64,000 nt of DNA from Thermoflexibacter ruber (GCF_900113045.1 NZ_FONY01000010.1:62001-126000); one strand, 5' to 3'; counted from the first letter of the stretch, positions 28,206-37,725 are shown. Numbers and translations are program-made. The notes: generated from the sequence alone by a model not told the origin.

Positions 28206-30536
28206 TTATTTTGCTATTATTTTCACTATCACGGACTTAGAAACAGGGGTATGGCTCTTGTCCGCTTTCAAATCTATGGGAACGAGTACATTGGCTTCAG
28301 GGAAGTAGGTAGCGATGCACTGCTGAGGAATATCGTAAGGCACAAGTACAAAGGTTTTAGCGATTCTTTCCTCACCATGATACTTGCTATACAAATCTAC
28401 CACTTGTTGGGCTTGCCAAGCAAACTTTTTCATGTCTTGAGGATTGATTAGTACTACTCTCCTCTCGTTAAAAATGCCTCTGTATCTGTCATTCAGCCCA
28501 TAAATAGTCGTATTGAATTGGTCATGGCTGCGAATGGTCATCATCAGAAATTCATCTTCTTGGAGTTCGTGTTTAGGCAGTTCGTTAATGGTAAAATGTG
28601 CTTTTTTATCTTTGGTATGAAACTTTCCTTCTCTTGCGCCATTGGGCAAATAAAACCCGTCAGGATGTCTTACTCTTTGATTGTAGTTTTCAAATCCTAC
28701 AATTACTTGCTCTATTTTATCTCTGATATTGTCATAATTTTCAATCATTTTATCCCAGTTTACTGTACTTTTTTCTCCCAAAGTTGCCTTTGCCAAGCCC
28801 GCCACTATGGAGGCTTCGCTCAGTAAAAACTTGGAAGCAGGAGGCAGTATGCCTTGTGAAGAATGGACGATACCCATAGAGTTTTCCACACTGACAAACT
28901 GCTCGCCGCTTGCTTGCACATCTTTTTCTGTCCTGCCTAAGCAAGGCAGAATCAAGGCATTTTTCCCATGAATGAGGTGAGAGCGATTGAGCTTGGTGGA
29001 AATATGCACTGTTAAATCGCAGTTTTGCAGTGCTTTAGCAGTATATTCAGTATCAGGCGTAGCCGAAAGAAAATTTCCACCTAAGGCAATAAACACTTTG
29101 GCAGTACCTTCGTACATGGCTTTGATAGCCGCAACGGTATCGTAGCCATGCTGTTGGGGAGGGGTAAAGTTAAACACCTTGCCTAAGCGGTCTAAGAATT
29201 CTGGTTTAGGCTTTTCTACTATGCCCATAGTGCGGTCGCCTTGCACGTTGCTATGCCCGCGCACAGGGCAAGTTCCCGCTCCCTCTTTTCCTATGCTCCC
29301 TTTTAGCAATAGCAAATTGACAATTTCTTGGATATTTCCTACTGCGTTTTTATGTTGAGTCAAGCCCATTGCCCAACAAGCAATGATTTTATGATATTTT
29401 TTGAGTAAATCTGCCGCTTTTTTTATTTCTTCTATGCTCACCCCACTTTGCTCTACTAAATATTCTAAATTGTATTTTTTCAAGTCTGTAATAAAATCTT
29501 CAAAGCCTGTGGTTTGTGTTTGGATAAAACCATAATCAATCGTATTTCTTTCGGAATGATGCTGATTTGCACTTTTACTCCAGTTCTCAAGTGTTTGGAG
29601 GTTTTCATTTTCTAATATACACAAAATCAATGCTTTGAGCAAGGCGACATCTCCATTAATTTTTACTTGCAAATACAAATCTGTCAGTTCTGTTCCTTTG
29701 CCTACCCAGTCTATTGGATTTTGAGGGTGTTTGAAGTTGAGCAAGCCTGTTTCCTTCAAAGGATTGATAGAAATGATTTTAACACCTTTTTTCTTTGCTT
29801 TTTGGAGGGCAGAGAGCATACGGGGGTGATTAGTCCCTGGATTTTGCCCAATAATCATAATAATTTCTGCTTTTTCAAAATCCTCTAAGATTACAGAGCC
29901 TTTGCCTATACCCAAAGTATCAGAAAGTGCTACTCCACTCGACTCGTGGCACATATTGGAGCAGTCGGGCAAGTTATTTGTACCAAATTGACGTACAAAG
30001 AGTTGGTAAAGGAAAGCTGCCTCATTGCTTGTTCTTCCCGAAGTATAAAAAATGGCTTCGTGAGGAGAGGAAAGTGCATTTAACTGCTTGGCAATGAAAG
30101 CAAAAGCCTCTTCCCAAGTGATAGGTTTATAGTATTTTTCCCCTGCTCGCAGTATCATAGGTTGGGTAAGTCTGCCTTGCTTGCCCAGCCAATAATCAGA
30201 CTGCTCAGAGAGTTCCTCAACGCTGTAATTAGCAAAAAAATCAGCTGTGATTCGCTTGTCAGTAGCCTCCTCTGCGATTGCCTTTGCTCCATTCTCGCAG
30301 TACTCAGCAACGGCAGAACGCTCTTTGGGGTCAGGAAAAGCACAACTCATGCAGTCTATCCCACCTTTTTGATTGAGTTTCGAGAGTAGGGCTACTCCTT
30401 TGCTCAAATTCATCTCCTCCAAGATGTGTTTGGCAGTCGATAGCACTGCGGTTAGTCCTGCCGCACTGTCTTTGGGTTCGGTCAGGGTCAGTCCAGTGAG
30501 CTTTTCTGGGGGCTGGGCATGAGGCTTGTCTTGCAT
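28206..30536 (-). CDS. FdhF/YdeP-family molybdopterin oxidoreductase
   Basis: 776 residues. The N-terminus has CMSCAFPDP instead of a standard four-cysteine FeS motif, as in the YdeP group. Molybdopterin-binding segments include YTSGRTSNEAA, NMCHESSGVALSDTLGIGKG and GQNPGTNHPR, and a C-terminal dinucleotide-binding domain (about 660-776) follows. No Tat signal is present, so it is cytoplasmic. It may act as a formate dehydrogenase-like or acid-resistance-associated oxidoreductase; the substrate is unproven. It lies 24 bases downstream of holB on the same strand and may share its transcript. Confidence 0.9.
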   Translation of the reverse strand: MQDKPHAQPPEKLTGLTLTEPKDSAAGLTAVLSTAKHILEEMNLSKGVALLSKLNQKGGIDCMSCAFPDPKERSAVAEYCENGAKAIAEEATDKRITADFFANYSVEELSEQSDYWLGKQGRLTQPMILRAGEKYYKPITWEEAFAFIAKQLNALSSPHEAIFYTSGRTSNEAAFLYQLFVRQFGTNNLPDCSNMCHESSGVALSDTLGIGKGSVILEDFEKAEIIMIIGQNPGTNHPRMLSALQKAKKKGVKIISINPLKETGLLNFKHPQNPIDWVGKGTELTDLYLQVKINGDVALLKALILCILENENLQTLENWSKSANQHHSERNTIDYGFIQTQTTGFEDFITDLKKYNLEYLVEQSGVSIEEIKKAADLLKKYHKIIACWAMGLTQHKNAVGNIQEIVNLLLLKGSIGKEGAGTCPVRGHSNVQGDRTMGIVEKPKPEFLDRLGKVFNFTPPQQHGYDTVAAIKAMYEGTAKVFIALGGNFLSATPDTEYTAKALQNCDLTVHISTKLNRSHLIHGKNALILPCLGRTEKDVQASGEQFVSVENSMGIVHSSQGILPPASKFLLSEASIVAGLAKATLGEKSTVNWDKMIENYDNIRDKIEQVIVGFENYNQRVRHPDGFYLPNGAREGKFHTKDKKAHFTINELPKHELQEDEFLMMTIRSHDQFNTTIYGLNDRYRGIFNERRVVLINPQDMKKFAWQAQQVVDLYSKYHGEERIAKTFVLVPYDIPQQCIATYFPEANVLVPIDLKADKSHTPVSKSVIVKIIAK

Positions 30537-30560
30537 AAGAAAATAAAAGTTAAAGCTAAA

Positions 30561-31694
30561 TCACTGCTTAAAAATTCCTGCTACTTGTAAGGACAAATCT
30601 AAAAATAAAATCTTAGAATTGGCGTTTCTTTCCAAGTGAAAATAGGCTTCATTGAACTTATTTTGTAGTTTTTCTACATTAGCCTCATGAATGACTTTAG
30701 AAAAGTTTTTGATAAATTCTAAGGATTGCTTGTCTGCCCTGACCAAATGCTCACCTCCAAACTTATAAACAAATGCCTCTCTGAGTAAATTCATGCCATA
30801 TTGGAGCAGACTTTTTTGGGCTTCTTTTTCTAAGTCATTGAATTTGTCTGCCTCTTTGATGAGGTTGGGAATATCAAAACGAAAGCATAAACGCATCCAA
30901 TCGCGAAAAGTGTCTTGGCTAAGGTTCTGTGTATCATTGAGTAAGCGATATGCTTCGTTCATATTGCCGTCGGCTAACATAGCAATTTGGCTGGCTCTTT
31001 CCTCATCGGTTTTCCAAACTTCTGTTAGGTGCTTTTTGATTTCTTCATCTTTAAATGGTCTAATCAGTACCAACTGTGTGCGTGATTGGATAGTTGCCAG
31101 CATATTTTCCGCACTGTTAGCCACCAAGAGAAAGATGGTTTTCTCTGGTGGCTCTTCCAATATTTTTAAAATGGCATTAGCAGCATTGACATTCATGAGT
31201 TCTGGTAGCCAGATTATCAGCACCTTATATTCTGCTTCAAATGCCTTTAAAGCCAAACTTCTGATGATGTTTCTTCCATCTTCCACAGGAATAATACACT
31301 GTTTTCCCTCTGCCCCAAAAGCCAAAGACCACGCTTTGAGAGAATTGTAAGGATTCTTCGTAAAAAACTCTCTCCATTCTTTCATAAATGCCTGACTTAC
31401 TGCCTCGTCCCTTTTGGTAATTTGCTTAGTGGTTGCTGTAGGAAAAATAAAATGTAAGTCAGGGTGAATCAGGCGGTTCATTTTATAGCAAGAGGGACAG
31501 GTCCCACAAGAGTCCGTGCTTGTTTCAGTCTTATTCTCACAATTCAGAAAAGTAGCATACGCCACAGCTAAAGCTAAATTGGCACTCCCTTCTATGCCTA
31601 AAAAAAGCTGAGCGTGAGCAACATGATTTTTATTGACCGACTGCACAAGAGTTTGTTTAATATCTTCTAAACCAATGATTTGAGAAAATTGCAT
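30561..31694 (-). CDS. holB: DNA polymerase III subunit delta-prime
   Basis: 377 residues. The start MQFSQIIGLEDIKQTLVQSV, the zinc motif CGTCPSC plus an upstream Cys, HPDLHFIFPT, NAANAILKILEEPP and the sensor segment QSRTQLVLIRPF are all typical of delta-prime. The P-loop position (LGIEGSANLALA) lacks a Walker lysine, as expected for this non-hydrolysing clamp-loader subunit. Housekeeping replication role. Confidence 0.93.
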   Translation of the reverse strand: MQFSQIIGLEDIKQTLVQSVNKNHVAHAQLFLGIEGSANLALAVAYATFLNCENKTETSTDSCGTCPSCYKMNRLIHPDLHFIFPTATTKQITKRDEAVSQAFMKEWREFFTKNPYNSLKAWSLAFGAEGKQCIIPVEDGRNIIRSLALKAFEAEYKVLIIWLPELMNVNAANAILKILEEPPEKTIFLLVANSAENMLATIQSRTQLVLIRPFKDEEIKKHLTEVWKTDEERASQIAMLADGNMNEAYRLLNDTQNLSQDTFRDWMRLCFRFDIPNLIKEADKFNDLEKEAQKSLLQYGMNLLREAFVYKFGGEHLVRADKQSLEFIKNFSKVIHEANVEKLQNKFNEAYFHLERNANSKILFLDLSLQVAGIFKQ

Positions 31695-32034
31695 TTGCTT
31701 ATATTTAAGAACATTACTGTTTTAGTGTTCAAAATTAATGAATTTTGATAAGAGATTTCTTTCAAAAGTTGTCTATTTGCTGATTTGGCACACAGATTTT
31801 AAAGAATAGATGGTTTTTTATCAAACAGGCAAAGGGCTTCTGTCTTTAAGATAAAATTTTTATTTTTACTTTTGACAAATATGCTTAACCTAATTCCTTG
31901 CTGGTTGGGATTTGTAATTTCGCCCTACTTTATCAAGGCTTTGCGATCCAAATTTATCATGTATTTATAATCTTGCCTTTTCATTCCAGATTTGCCCATG
32001 ATTTTCCCTATCTTTGTCTAAAACAAGATAGAAT
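31695..32034. other. Divergent intergenic region, holB to Rpn-type gene
   Basis: About 340 AT-rich bases without a gene. A TATCTTTG sequence at 32010-32017 matches the -7 consensus 18 bases before the Rpn-type start codon. It also overlaps a short imperfect hairpin (CTATCTTTG with CAAGATAG) that touches the start region. Confidence 0.45.
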
Positions 32035-32886
32035 ATGATTGCAAAAAAATACATCAATCCTTTTACCGATTTCGGCTTCAAGAAAATTTTTGGGGAAGAG
32101 GCAAACAAAGACCTGCTCATTGATTTTTTGAATGAACTGCTCACAGACAAAGGCAAAATCATAGACCTGACTTATTTGAAAAGCGAGCATTTGGGGACTA
32201 CTGACTTGGATAGAAAGGCAATCTTTGACCTATATTGTGAAAACGAAAAAGGAGAAAAATTCATTGTGGAAATGCAAAGAGCAAAACAGGATTTTTTTAA
32301 GGATAGGAGTTTATACTACGCCACTTTTCCCATTCAAGAACAGGCAAAGCGAGGCGATTGGAACTATCAATTGAAAGGGGTTTATTCCATAGCTATTACC
32401 GACTTTCTCATAGACGATGACAAAGCAAACAAAAACAAGATAGTGCATGACATCAGACTGATAGAAAAGGAAACACATAAGATATTTTATGACAAGTTGC
32501 GCTTTATCTATGTAGAAATCAAGAAGTTTGACAAGACCTTAGAGGAGATAGAAACACATTTTGACAAGTGGTTGTATGTGCTAAAAAACTTAGTAAAAAT
32601 AGAGGAGATACCAGCTAAGTTGCAAGAAAAAGTATTTAAAAAGCTGTTTCAAATCGCAGAGATTGCACGTTTTGATGAGAAGCAGTTGCAATCTTACCGA
32701 GATAGCGAAAAGAACTATTTGGACTTTACAGCCTCTTTGGAAACTTCGTTTAATGAAGGGAAAATTGAAGGAAAAATTGAAATAGCCAAGAACATGATAA
32801 GAAAAGGCTTTGACAATGAAACCATTGGAGAGGTAACAAGCTTAACCCTTGAGCAGATAGAAGCATTGAGGAAGGAGGTGAAGTAG
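32035..32886 (+). CDS. Rpn/PD-(D/E)XK nuclease-family transposase-like protein
   Basis: 283 residues. It opens with the family signature (INPFTDFGFKKIFGEE). The nuclease core shows DLYCENEKGEKFIVEMQRA (Asp, then E-x-Q), and a helical C-terminal half follows, ending in a short charged repeat (NEGKIEGKIEIAKNMIRKG). These proteins are multi-copy, fast-evolving recombination-promoting nucleases in many Bacteroidota. It lies next to palindromes and a transposase remnant, in keeping with an accessory patch. Confidence 0.88.
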   Translation: MIAKKYINPFTDFGFKKIFGEEANKDLLIDFLNELLTDKGKIIDLTYLKSEHLGTTDLDRKAIFDLYCENEKGEKFIVEMQRAKQDFFKDRSLYYATFPIQEQAKRGDWNYQLKGVYSIAITDFLIDDDKANKNKIVHDIRLIEKETHKIFYDKLRFIYVEIKKFDKTLEEIETHFDKWLYVLKNLVKIEEIPAKLQEKVFKKLFQIAEIARFDEKQLQSYRDSEKNYLDFTASLETSFNEGKIEGKIEIAKNMIRKGFDNETIGEVTSLTLEQIEALRKEVK

Positions 32887-33042
32887 GAGAAGTTGTAAAC
32901 TTTTATTTCTACCCGTTCTTCTTAGACTTAAACGCAGTGTGTCTAAGACGTTCTATCTGCCAGTTTCTGATTGGCGTGTAGGTGCGTAAGAATGAAAAAT
33001 AAGTTTTATTTCTTGGTAGTCAGCAGGTTATGTAAAGTATAG

Positions 33043-33068
33043 TTTTTCGCGTGAAAATACGCGAAAAA
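33043..33068. repeat. 26-nt palindrome (REP-like)
   Basis: Arms TTTTTCGCGT (33043-33052) and ACGCGAAAAA (33059-33068) are perfectly complementary around a six-base loop. It resembles the palindromes at 54022-54047 and 54061-54086 in length, in the TTTC..GTG arm pattern and in its AT-rich loop. Confidence 0.65.
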
Positions 33069-33080
33069 GCGTATTTTGCC

Positions 33081-33124
33081 AGTAATTTATATATTATCTC
33101 TCGGTACGAAGTGCATAAATTACT
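33081..33124. repeat. Inverted repeat beside the transposase remnant
   Basis: Arms AGTAATTTAT (33081-33090) and ATAAATTACT (33115-33124) are perfect over ten bases with a 24-base loop. It may be part of an insertion-sequence end. Confidence 0.45.
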
Positions 33125-33159
33125 TCTCTGTCCTTTTGGTTTGGATTGTGTGCAGGTGG

Positions 33160-33490
33160 CGAGTAAGGAGAATAAGGTGCAGTTTAACTACCTAAGCCTT
33201 CAACAAGCAATAAGACCAAATGGGTAGCCTTTTCATACCCAACTTTAAACGAAAAAAAATAGATACCGATGAGTATTTAGTAAGAGTATTGCATTACATA
33301 CACTTTAACCCACTGAAACACCAGTTAGAAAAAATACTGAAGCTATTTCTTGTCATAGTTTTTTGGTAGAGAAAACACTTTCTTGGAAAGGCAAAAAGTT
33401 ATTGAATTATTTGGTAGCATAGCAGATTTTTCAGAATTACCACCTAAAAAACTTATTGATAGACAAATTGGAAACGTTTTAGAAAATTAG
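33160..33490 (+). pseudogene. Decayed Y1/RAYT-like transposase
   Basis: Three reading frames joined by frameshifts give a recognisable C-terminal part of an IS200-like or REP-associated tyrosine transposase. Frame one ends LQQAIRPNG (to about 33224). Frame two runs GSLFIPNFKRKK, DEYLVRVLHYIHFNPLKH (about 33223-33325). Frame three gives LERQKVIELFG and ends IGNVLEN with a stop at 33490. The YIHFNP motif is characteristic. The N-terminal HUH part is missing, so the gene is non-functional. Confidence 0.75.
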
Positions 33491-33542
33491 TAGTTTCCAA
33501 CTTTACATTAAAGGTACAAATTTACTTTAAATTACATCGTCT

Positions 33543-34178
33543 ATGACCGTTTCACATTACGTAGCATCTGATTTTGAAGGATTTGAAAAACAGTTCCGTA
33601 CCAATTTCATTAACTCTTTGAGTGGTTTTAAAAGTGTCAATTTGGTAGGAACTGTATCCAAAGAAGGCATTACCAATGTAGCTATTTTCAGCCAAGTATT
33701 TCATATTGGCGCAAATCCAGCTCTTATGGGAGTATTGGTCAGACCCGATACAGTTCGCCGACATAGTTTGGAAAACATAGAAACTACAGGTTATTTTACA
33801 CTTAACCATATTCGTCCAAGTTTTTACAAACAAGCACATCAAACAAGTGCGCGCTATCAAATATCTGAGTTTGAGGCTTGTGGACTCACTCCCGAGTTTG
33901 GCTCTCTGCACCCTGCCCCTTATGTGGCGGAAGCTCACATCAAAATAGGATTGGCTTTAGCCGAAACGCATCACTTAGCTATTAATGGGACTATTTTGGT
34001 GATAGGCAAGGTCATAGAAACTTTTGTTCCTATGGATTACATTATGCCCGATGGCTATATTGACATAGAGAAAGCAGAAAGCATCACCTGTTCCTCTTTG
34101 GACTCTTACCACACTACACAAAGATTGTCAAGGCTTTCCTATGCTAAACCAGACAAAGCATTGGAAGAGATAAAGTAG
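33543..34178 (+). CDS. Flavin reductase-like FMN-binding family protein
   Basis: 211 residues. The FMN-binding split-barrel pattern is seen in VNLVGTVSKEGITNVAIFS, LMGVLVRPDTVRRHSLENI and YFTLNHI. Members are NAD(P)H-flavin reductases or related flavoproteins of the cytoplasm. No partner monooxygenase is adjacent. The exact reaction is not predictable. Confidence 0.85.
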   Translation: MTVSHYVASDFEGFEKQFRTNFINSLSGFKSVNLVGTVSKEGITNVAIFSQVFHIGANPALMGVLVRPDTVRRHSLENIETTGYFTLNHIRPSFYKQAHQTSARYQISEFEACGLTPEFGSLHPAPYVAEAHIKIGLALAETHHLAINGTILVIGKVIETFVPMDYIMPDGYIDIEKAESITCSSLDSYHTTQRLSRLSYAKPDKALEEIK

Positions 34179-34290
34179 CCAAAGCAAGATTTTTTGTCAT
34201 AATCCTATTAAAATAAGAAAATTTGTTGGTATAATTGAATAAATTTATTACGACCCACTTTTTTAATACCAAACTACAAACTTATTTGAT

Positions 34291-35574
34291 ATGAAAATGA
34301 AACAATCAAGACGCTCTTTTCTTGCCAAAAGTGCTTTGACAGGAGCATTTAGTACACTTTCTTTGACAGGTTTTGGGAAAGAACTGGAAAACGCCTTAGA
34401 AAAATCCCCCGTGATGTCTCGTCCTTCTGACTTGAAAATCACCAATATCAAGTGTGGTTATATTCGTGGAGGGCATAGCCTATTTGTAAAAATTTACACC
34501 AATCAAGACATTTGGGGGTGTGGAGAGGGTGTAGATGCTACACCGGGTACTTATCACTTAGTCAAGATGTTTGAAAGAAGGTTAGAGGGTAAAAATCCGC
34601 TAAATGTGCATCGCTTATTTGAAGAGTTACGTAGGTCTGGTTTTTTTGAGGGGGCGCAGTCTGGGATGTATGTGGCAGTACTTTCTGCGGTGGAGTCAGC
34701 CCTCTGGGATTTGGCAGGCAAGGCTCTCAATCTTCCTGTTTATCAATTACTTGGAGGGAAGTTTCGCGACAAAGTAAGGGTATATTGCGATACTGCGCTG
34801 TACCAAAGCAAACTACCAACTCCTGCACAGTTCGCAGAAGCGGCAACTCAAGCAGTAAAGATGGGCTTTAATGCTATTAAGTTTGATGTCGACCAAGCTA
34901 ATGACCCTGCAAAGTATGACTTCTATAACTGGACGGCAAGTAGAGGCGAACTCCAAAGAATGTACGACCAAATCTCCGCAGCTCGCAAAGCTGTAGGGGA
35001 CAAGATAGATATATGCGTAGATATGCACGGAAGGTATGACGCTATTACAGGTGAGCAGGTAGCTAAAATGTTTGAGCCGCTAAACCTAATGTGGTTAGAA
35101 GAACCCATCCCTGCTGAGAACGTAGAAGCCTACAAAAAAATTACAGATTCTACCTCTACCCCTATTTGTGCAGGTGAAAACTTATATCTGGCTCATGGTT
35201 TTAGGAGAATTTTAGAGTTGGGAGCAGTAGATATAATCATGCCTGACTTGCAAAAAGCAGGAGGACTTGGCGAAGGACAACGCATCGCCAATTTAGCCAA
35301 TCTTTATTATGTTCCCTTTGCTCCTCACATGGTAGCCTCTTATTTGGGGGCAATGGCTTCGGCTCATGTATGCGCTTCTGTGCCTAATTTCCTGATTTTG
35401 GAGTGGCAAATCTATTTCCATACTGACCCTATGTTCAAAGAAATTATTACTTTTGAGGGAGAAATGGTCAAAGATAGCTACATTACCGTATCCGAAAAGC
35501 CGGGCATAGGTGTAGAAATCAATGAGGAGGGTATGAGAAAATATGCTCAACCGGGCGTTCCTTTCTTTGAATAA
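34291..35574 (+). CDS. Mandelate racemase/muconate lactonizing-family enzyme, Tat-exported
   Basis: 427 residues. A Tat signal (SRRSFLAKSALTGAF) precedes the enolase-superfamily fold. The N-terminal capping domain (about 45-165) is followed by a barrel with metal ligands in CVDMHGRYD, WLEEP and AGEN, then PDLQKAGGLGE and FAPHMVAS. The pattern resembles the sugar-acid dehydratase (galactonate dehydratase-like) branch. Export by Tat is unusual for this superfamily outside Bacteroidota. It may dehydrate a sugar acid in the periplasm; this is inference. The neighbouring symporter gene fits a sugar role. Confidence 0.88.
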   Translation: MKMKQSRRSFLAKSALTGAFSTLSLTGFGKELENALEKSPVMSRPSDLKITNIKCGYIRGGHSLFVKIYTNQDIWGCGEGVDATPGTYHLVKMFERRLEGKNPLNVHRLFEELRRSGFFEGAQSGMYVAVLSAVESALWDLAGKALNLPVYQLLGGKFRDKVRVYCDTALYQSKLPTPAQFAEAATQAVKMGFNAIKFDVDQANDPAKYDFYNWTASRGELQRMYDQISAARKAVGDKIDICVDMHGRYDAITGEQVAKMFEPLNLMWLEEPIPAENVEAYKKITDSTSTPICAGENLYLAHGFRRILELGAVDIIMPDLQKAGGLGEGQRIANLANLYYVPFAPHMVASYLGAMASAHVCASVPNFLILEWQIYFHTDPMFKEIITFEGEMVKDSYITVSEKPGIGVEINEEGMRKYAQPGVPFFE

Positions 35575-35968
35575 AAAGGTTTGATTCCCATTTGTCCAAT
35601 CATAAAGCGGGGGATAGCTATAGCTGCTTGTTTAAAATTGCAGATGTTACGGATTACACAGCCTTTCACAGATTTAGGTTGTGCTATCTGTAAAATTTGT
35701 GTTCTATGCTATCTTGTGAAATAACCCCAAAATTTTATTGACAAGAGTTTCTAAACCTTAGTGGAACTTTTAGGCAGTTTCTAACAGTTCCATTGAGGTT
35801 TGGGAAGTCAGACCTGCACTAAGAAATCATGCAAATAAAAAATAGTGCAACATTGTAAAAATATTCCAAAATAATACATAGTTTAGCATCTGCAACCGAT
35901 TGCATAAACTTAATTTATATTTTGTCTTTTAACATTATCATTTACAGCGAAAACTAATCTAAGAAATC
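35575..35968. other. Intergenic region with a long stem-loop
   Basis: About 390 bases without a gene. The main feature is the 21-base-pair stem at 35748-35806, followed by GTCAGACCT (35806-35814), which recurs as AGGTCAGACCT in the 42.2 kb intergenic region. The remaining AT-rich part precedes the symporter gene and probably carries its promoter. Confidence 0.5.
35748..35806 (+). repeat. Long hairpin element upstream of the symporter gene
   Basis: Arms at 35748-35768 and 35786-35806 pair along 21 positions when G-U wobbles on the plus-strand RNA are allowed, with a 17-base loop. The core is AAACCTTAGTGGAACT against AGTTCCATTGAGGTTT. No T run follows, so it is not a standard terminator. It may be a repeat element or a transcript-processing structure. 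Confidence 0.5.
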
Positions 35969-37648
35969 ATGCAACAAGGACTTCAAACACTCGATTATCT
36001 GGTATTTATTTTTTATTTTATCGTAGTAGCTGGCTATGGCTATTGGATTTATCAAAGAAAAAAAGCCAAAGAAGCCTCCTCTAAGGACTTTTTTTTGGCA
36101 GAAGGTTCGCTTACTTGGTGGGCTATTGGGGCTTCGCTGATTGCTTCTAACATCTCGGCGGAGCAGTTTATTGGAATGTCCGGCTCGGGCTTCAAAATGG
36201 GCTTGACTATTGCTACTTACGAGTGGTTAGCGGCTTCTACTCTGATTATTATTGCTATCTTTTTTATGCCTATCTATCTGAAAAACAAAATTTTCACTAT
36301 GCCACAGTACATTACCCAAAGGTATAATACTACGGTGAGTTTGATTATGGCAATATTCTGGCTCTTGCTTTATATTGTGGTGAATCTGACTTCTATTTTG
36401 TACTTGGGAGCAATAGCCATAGGTACGCTGGCAGGAATTGATATTTATACTTGCATGATGGGGCTGGCGATTTTTGCAATTTTTATCACCTTGGGAGGAA
36501 TGAAAGTAATCGGCTTTACTGACGTAATTCAGGTACTTTTTTTGATTTTGGGAGGTTTAGCTACTACCTACTTAGCTATTGAGTTGGTTTCCATGCACAA
36601 TGGTTTGGAGGGAATTATGGCTGGGCTAAGAGAAATGCAAAGCAAGGCGGATAGTCATTTTCACATGATTCTGACCAAAGACAACCCCAATTATGTCGAC
36701 CTACCGGGACTTACGGTTATCTTAGGTGGTATGTGGATAGTTCACATGAACTATTGGGGTTGTAATCAGTACATTACGCAGAGGGCTTTAGGTGCAGACC
36801 TCACAACTGCAAGAAATGGGATTCTTTTTGCCGCTTTCCTAAAACTACTCATGCCTATCATCGTAGTACTGCCCGGTATAGCTGCTTATGTGCTTTACAA
36901 AGATGGTTACGGCAATTTTTCTGAAAAAATGTTAGGTGCTGATGGTACTATCAATCCCGACAATGCTTACGGGGTACTATTAGGTTTACTTCCTGTGGGT
37001 TTGAAAGGACTTTCTTTTGCGGCTTTGACGGCGGCAATTGTAGCCTCTTTGGCAGGGAAGGCAAATTCTATTTCTACTATTTTTACCTTAGATATTTACA
37101 AACATTATTTCAAAAGAGAGGCAAGTGAAAAGCACTTGGTAATAGTAGGGCGAATTGCGATTGTGGTTTCTATGTTAGCCGCTGTACTGATTTCTCCTTT
37201 TTTAGGCATAGACAAGAAAGGTGGTTTTCAGTACATTCAAGAATACACAGGCTTCATGTCGCCCGGTATTTTTGCCGTATTCATTTGGGGATTTTTCTGG
37301 AAAAAGTCTAATTCGCTTGGAGCAGTTTTGGCGATTGTAGGTGGTTTTGCCCTGTCGGTGATTCTCAAATTCTTGCCAGCTATGGGAGTAGATTTGTCTT
37401 TCTTGTATGCTTCTGGTTTTTCTTATCCTAATCCTAATGAAGCAGGTGTGTATGAAATTCCTTTCCTTGACCGCATGGGCTTTGTTTTTATCTACTGCTC
37501 TTTGGTAATTTGGGTTACAGGCATACGCAATCCTTCGCACAAAGGCTTAGAGATTAACAAAGAGATGTTCAAAGTAAGCCCAAGTTTTGCATGGGGAGCA
37601 GGGCTAATTTTTGCTATACTTGTCTTTTTGTATGCGTACTTTTGGTAA
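35969..37648 (+). CDS. Sodium:solute symporter (SGLT-like)
   Basis: 559 residues with about 14 membrane segments. The N-terminus (LDYLVFIFYFIVVAGYGYW) and the motif SSKDFFLAEGSLTWWAIGAS are typical of SSS-family sugar transporters such as vSGLT, as is ISAEQFIGMSGSGF. It should import a sugar or related solute with sodium across the inner membrane. It follows the sugar-acid dehydratase-like gene, suggesting related substrates. A strong terminator ends the transcript. Confidence 0.92.
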   Translation: MQQGLQTLDYLVFIFYFIVVAGYGYWIYQRKKAKEASSKDFFLAEGSLTWWAIGASLIASNISAEQFIGMSGSGFKMGLTIATYEWLAASTLIIIAIFFMPIYLKNKIFTMPQYITQRYNTTVSLIMAIFWLLLYIVVNLTSILYLGAIAIGTLAGIDIYTCMMGLAIFAIFITLGGMKVIGFTDVIQVLFLILGGLATTYLAIELVSMHNGLEGIMAGLREMQSKADSHFHMILTKDNPNYVDLPGLTVILGGMWIVHMNYWGCNQYITQRALGADLTTARNGILFAAFLKLLMPIIVVLPGIAAYVLYKDGYGNFSEKMLGADGTINPDNAYGVLLGLLPVGLKGLSFAALTAAIVASLAGKANSISTIFTLDIYKHYFKREASEKHLVIVGRIAIVVSMLAAVLISPFLGIDKKGGFQYIQEYTGFMSPGIFAVFIWGFFWKKSNSLGAVLAIVGGFALSVILKFLPAMGVDLSFLYASGFSYPNPNEAGVYEIPFLDRMGFVFIYCSLVIWVTGIRNPSHKGLEINKEMFKVSPSFAWGAGLIFAILVFLYAYFW

Positions 37649-37683
37649 AATAAGTAATATTTTTTAACAAGTCATAGATATTT

Positions 37684-37725
37684 CCTGTTAGTCAAGGTTT
37701 GTTGTCTTGGCTAACAGGTTTTTTT
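37684..37725 (+). terminator. Intrinsic terminator of the symporter gene
   Basis: Arms CCTGTTAGTCAAG (37684-37696) and CTTGGCTAACAGG (37706-37718) differ at one position that is a U-G wobble in the RNA. Seven T follow. Confidence 0.88.

Larger units (their letters stand above)
32887..33159. other. Accessory spacer with several hairpins
   Basis: No gene is visible. It contains an eight-base stem TCTTAGAC/GTCTAAGA (32920-32948) just after the Rpn-type gene, a 26-base palindrome (33043-33068) and a further inverted repeat (33081-33124). Confidence 0.5.

Noticed and set aside
30793-31350. Plus-strand open frame of 185 codons
   Set aside because: It is antisense to holB, whose identity is firm.
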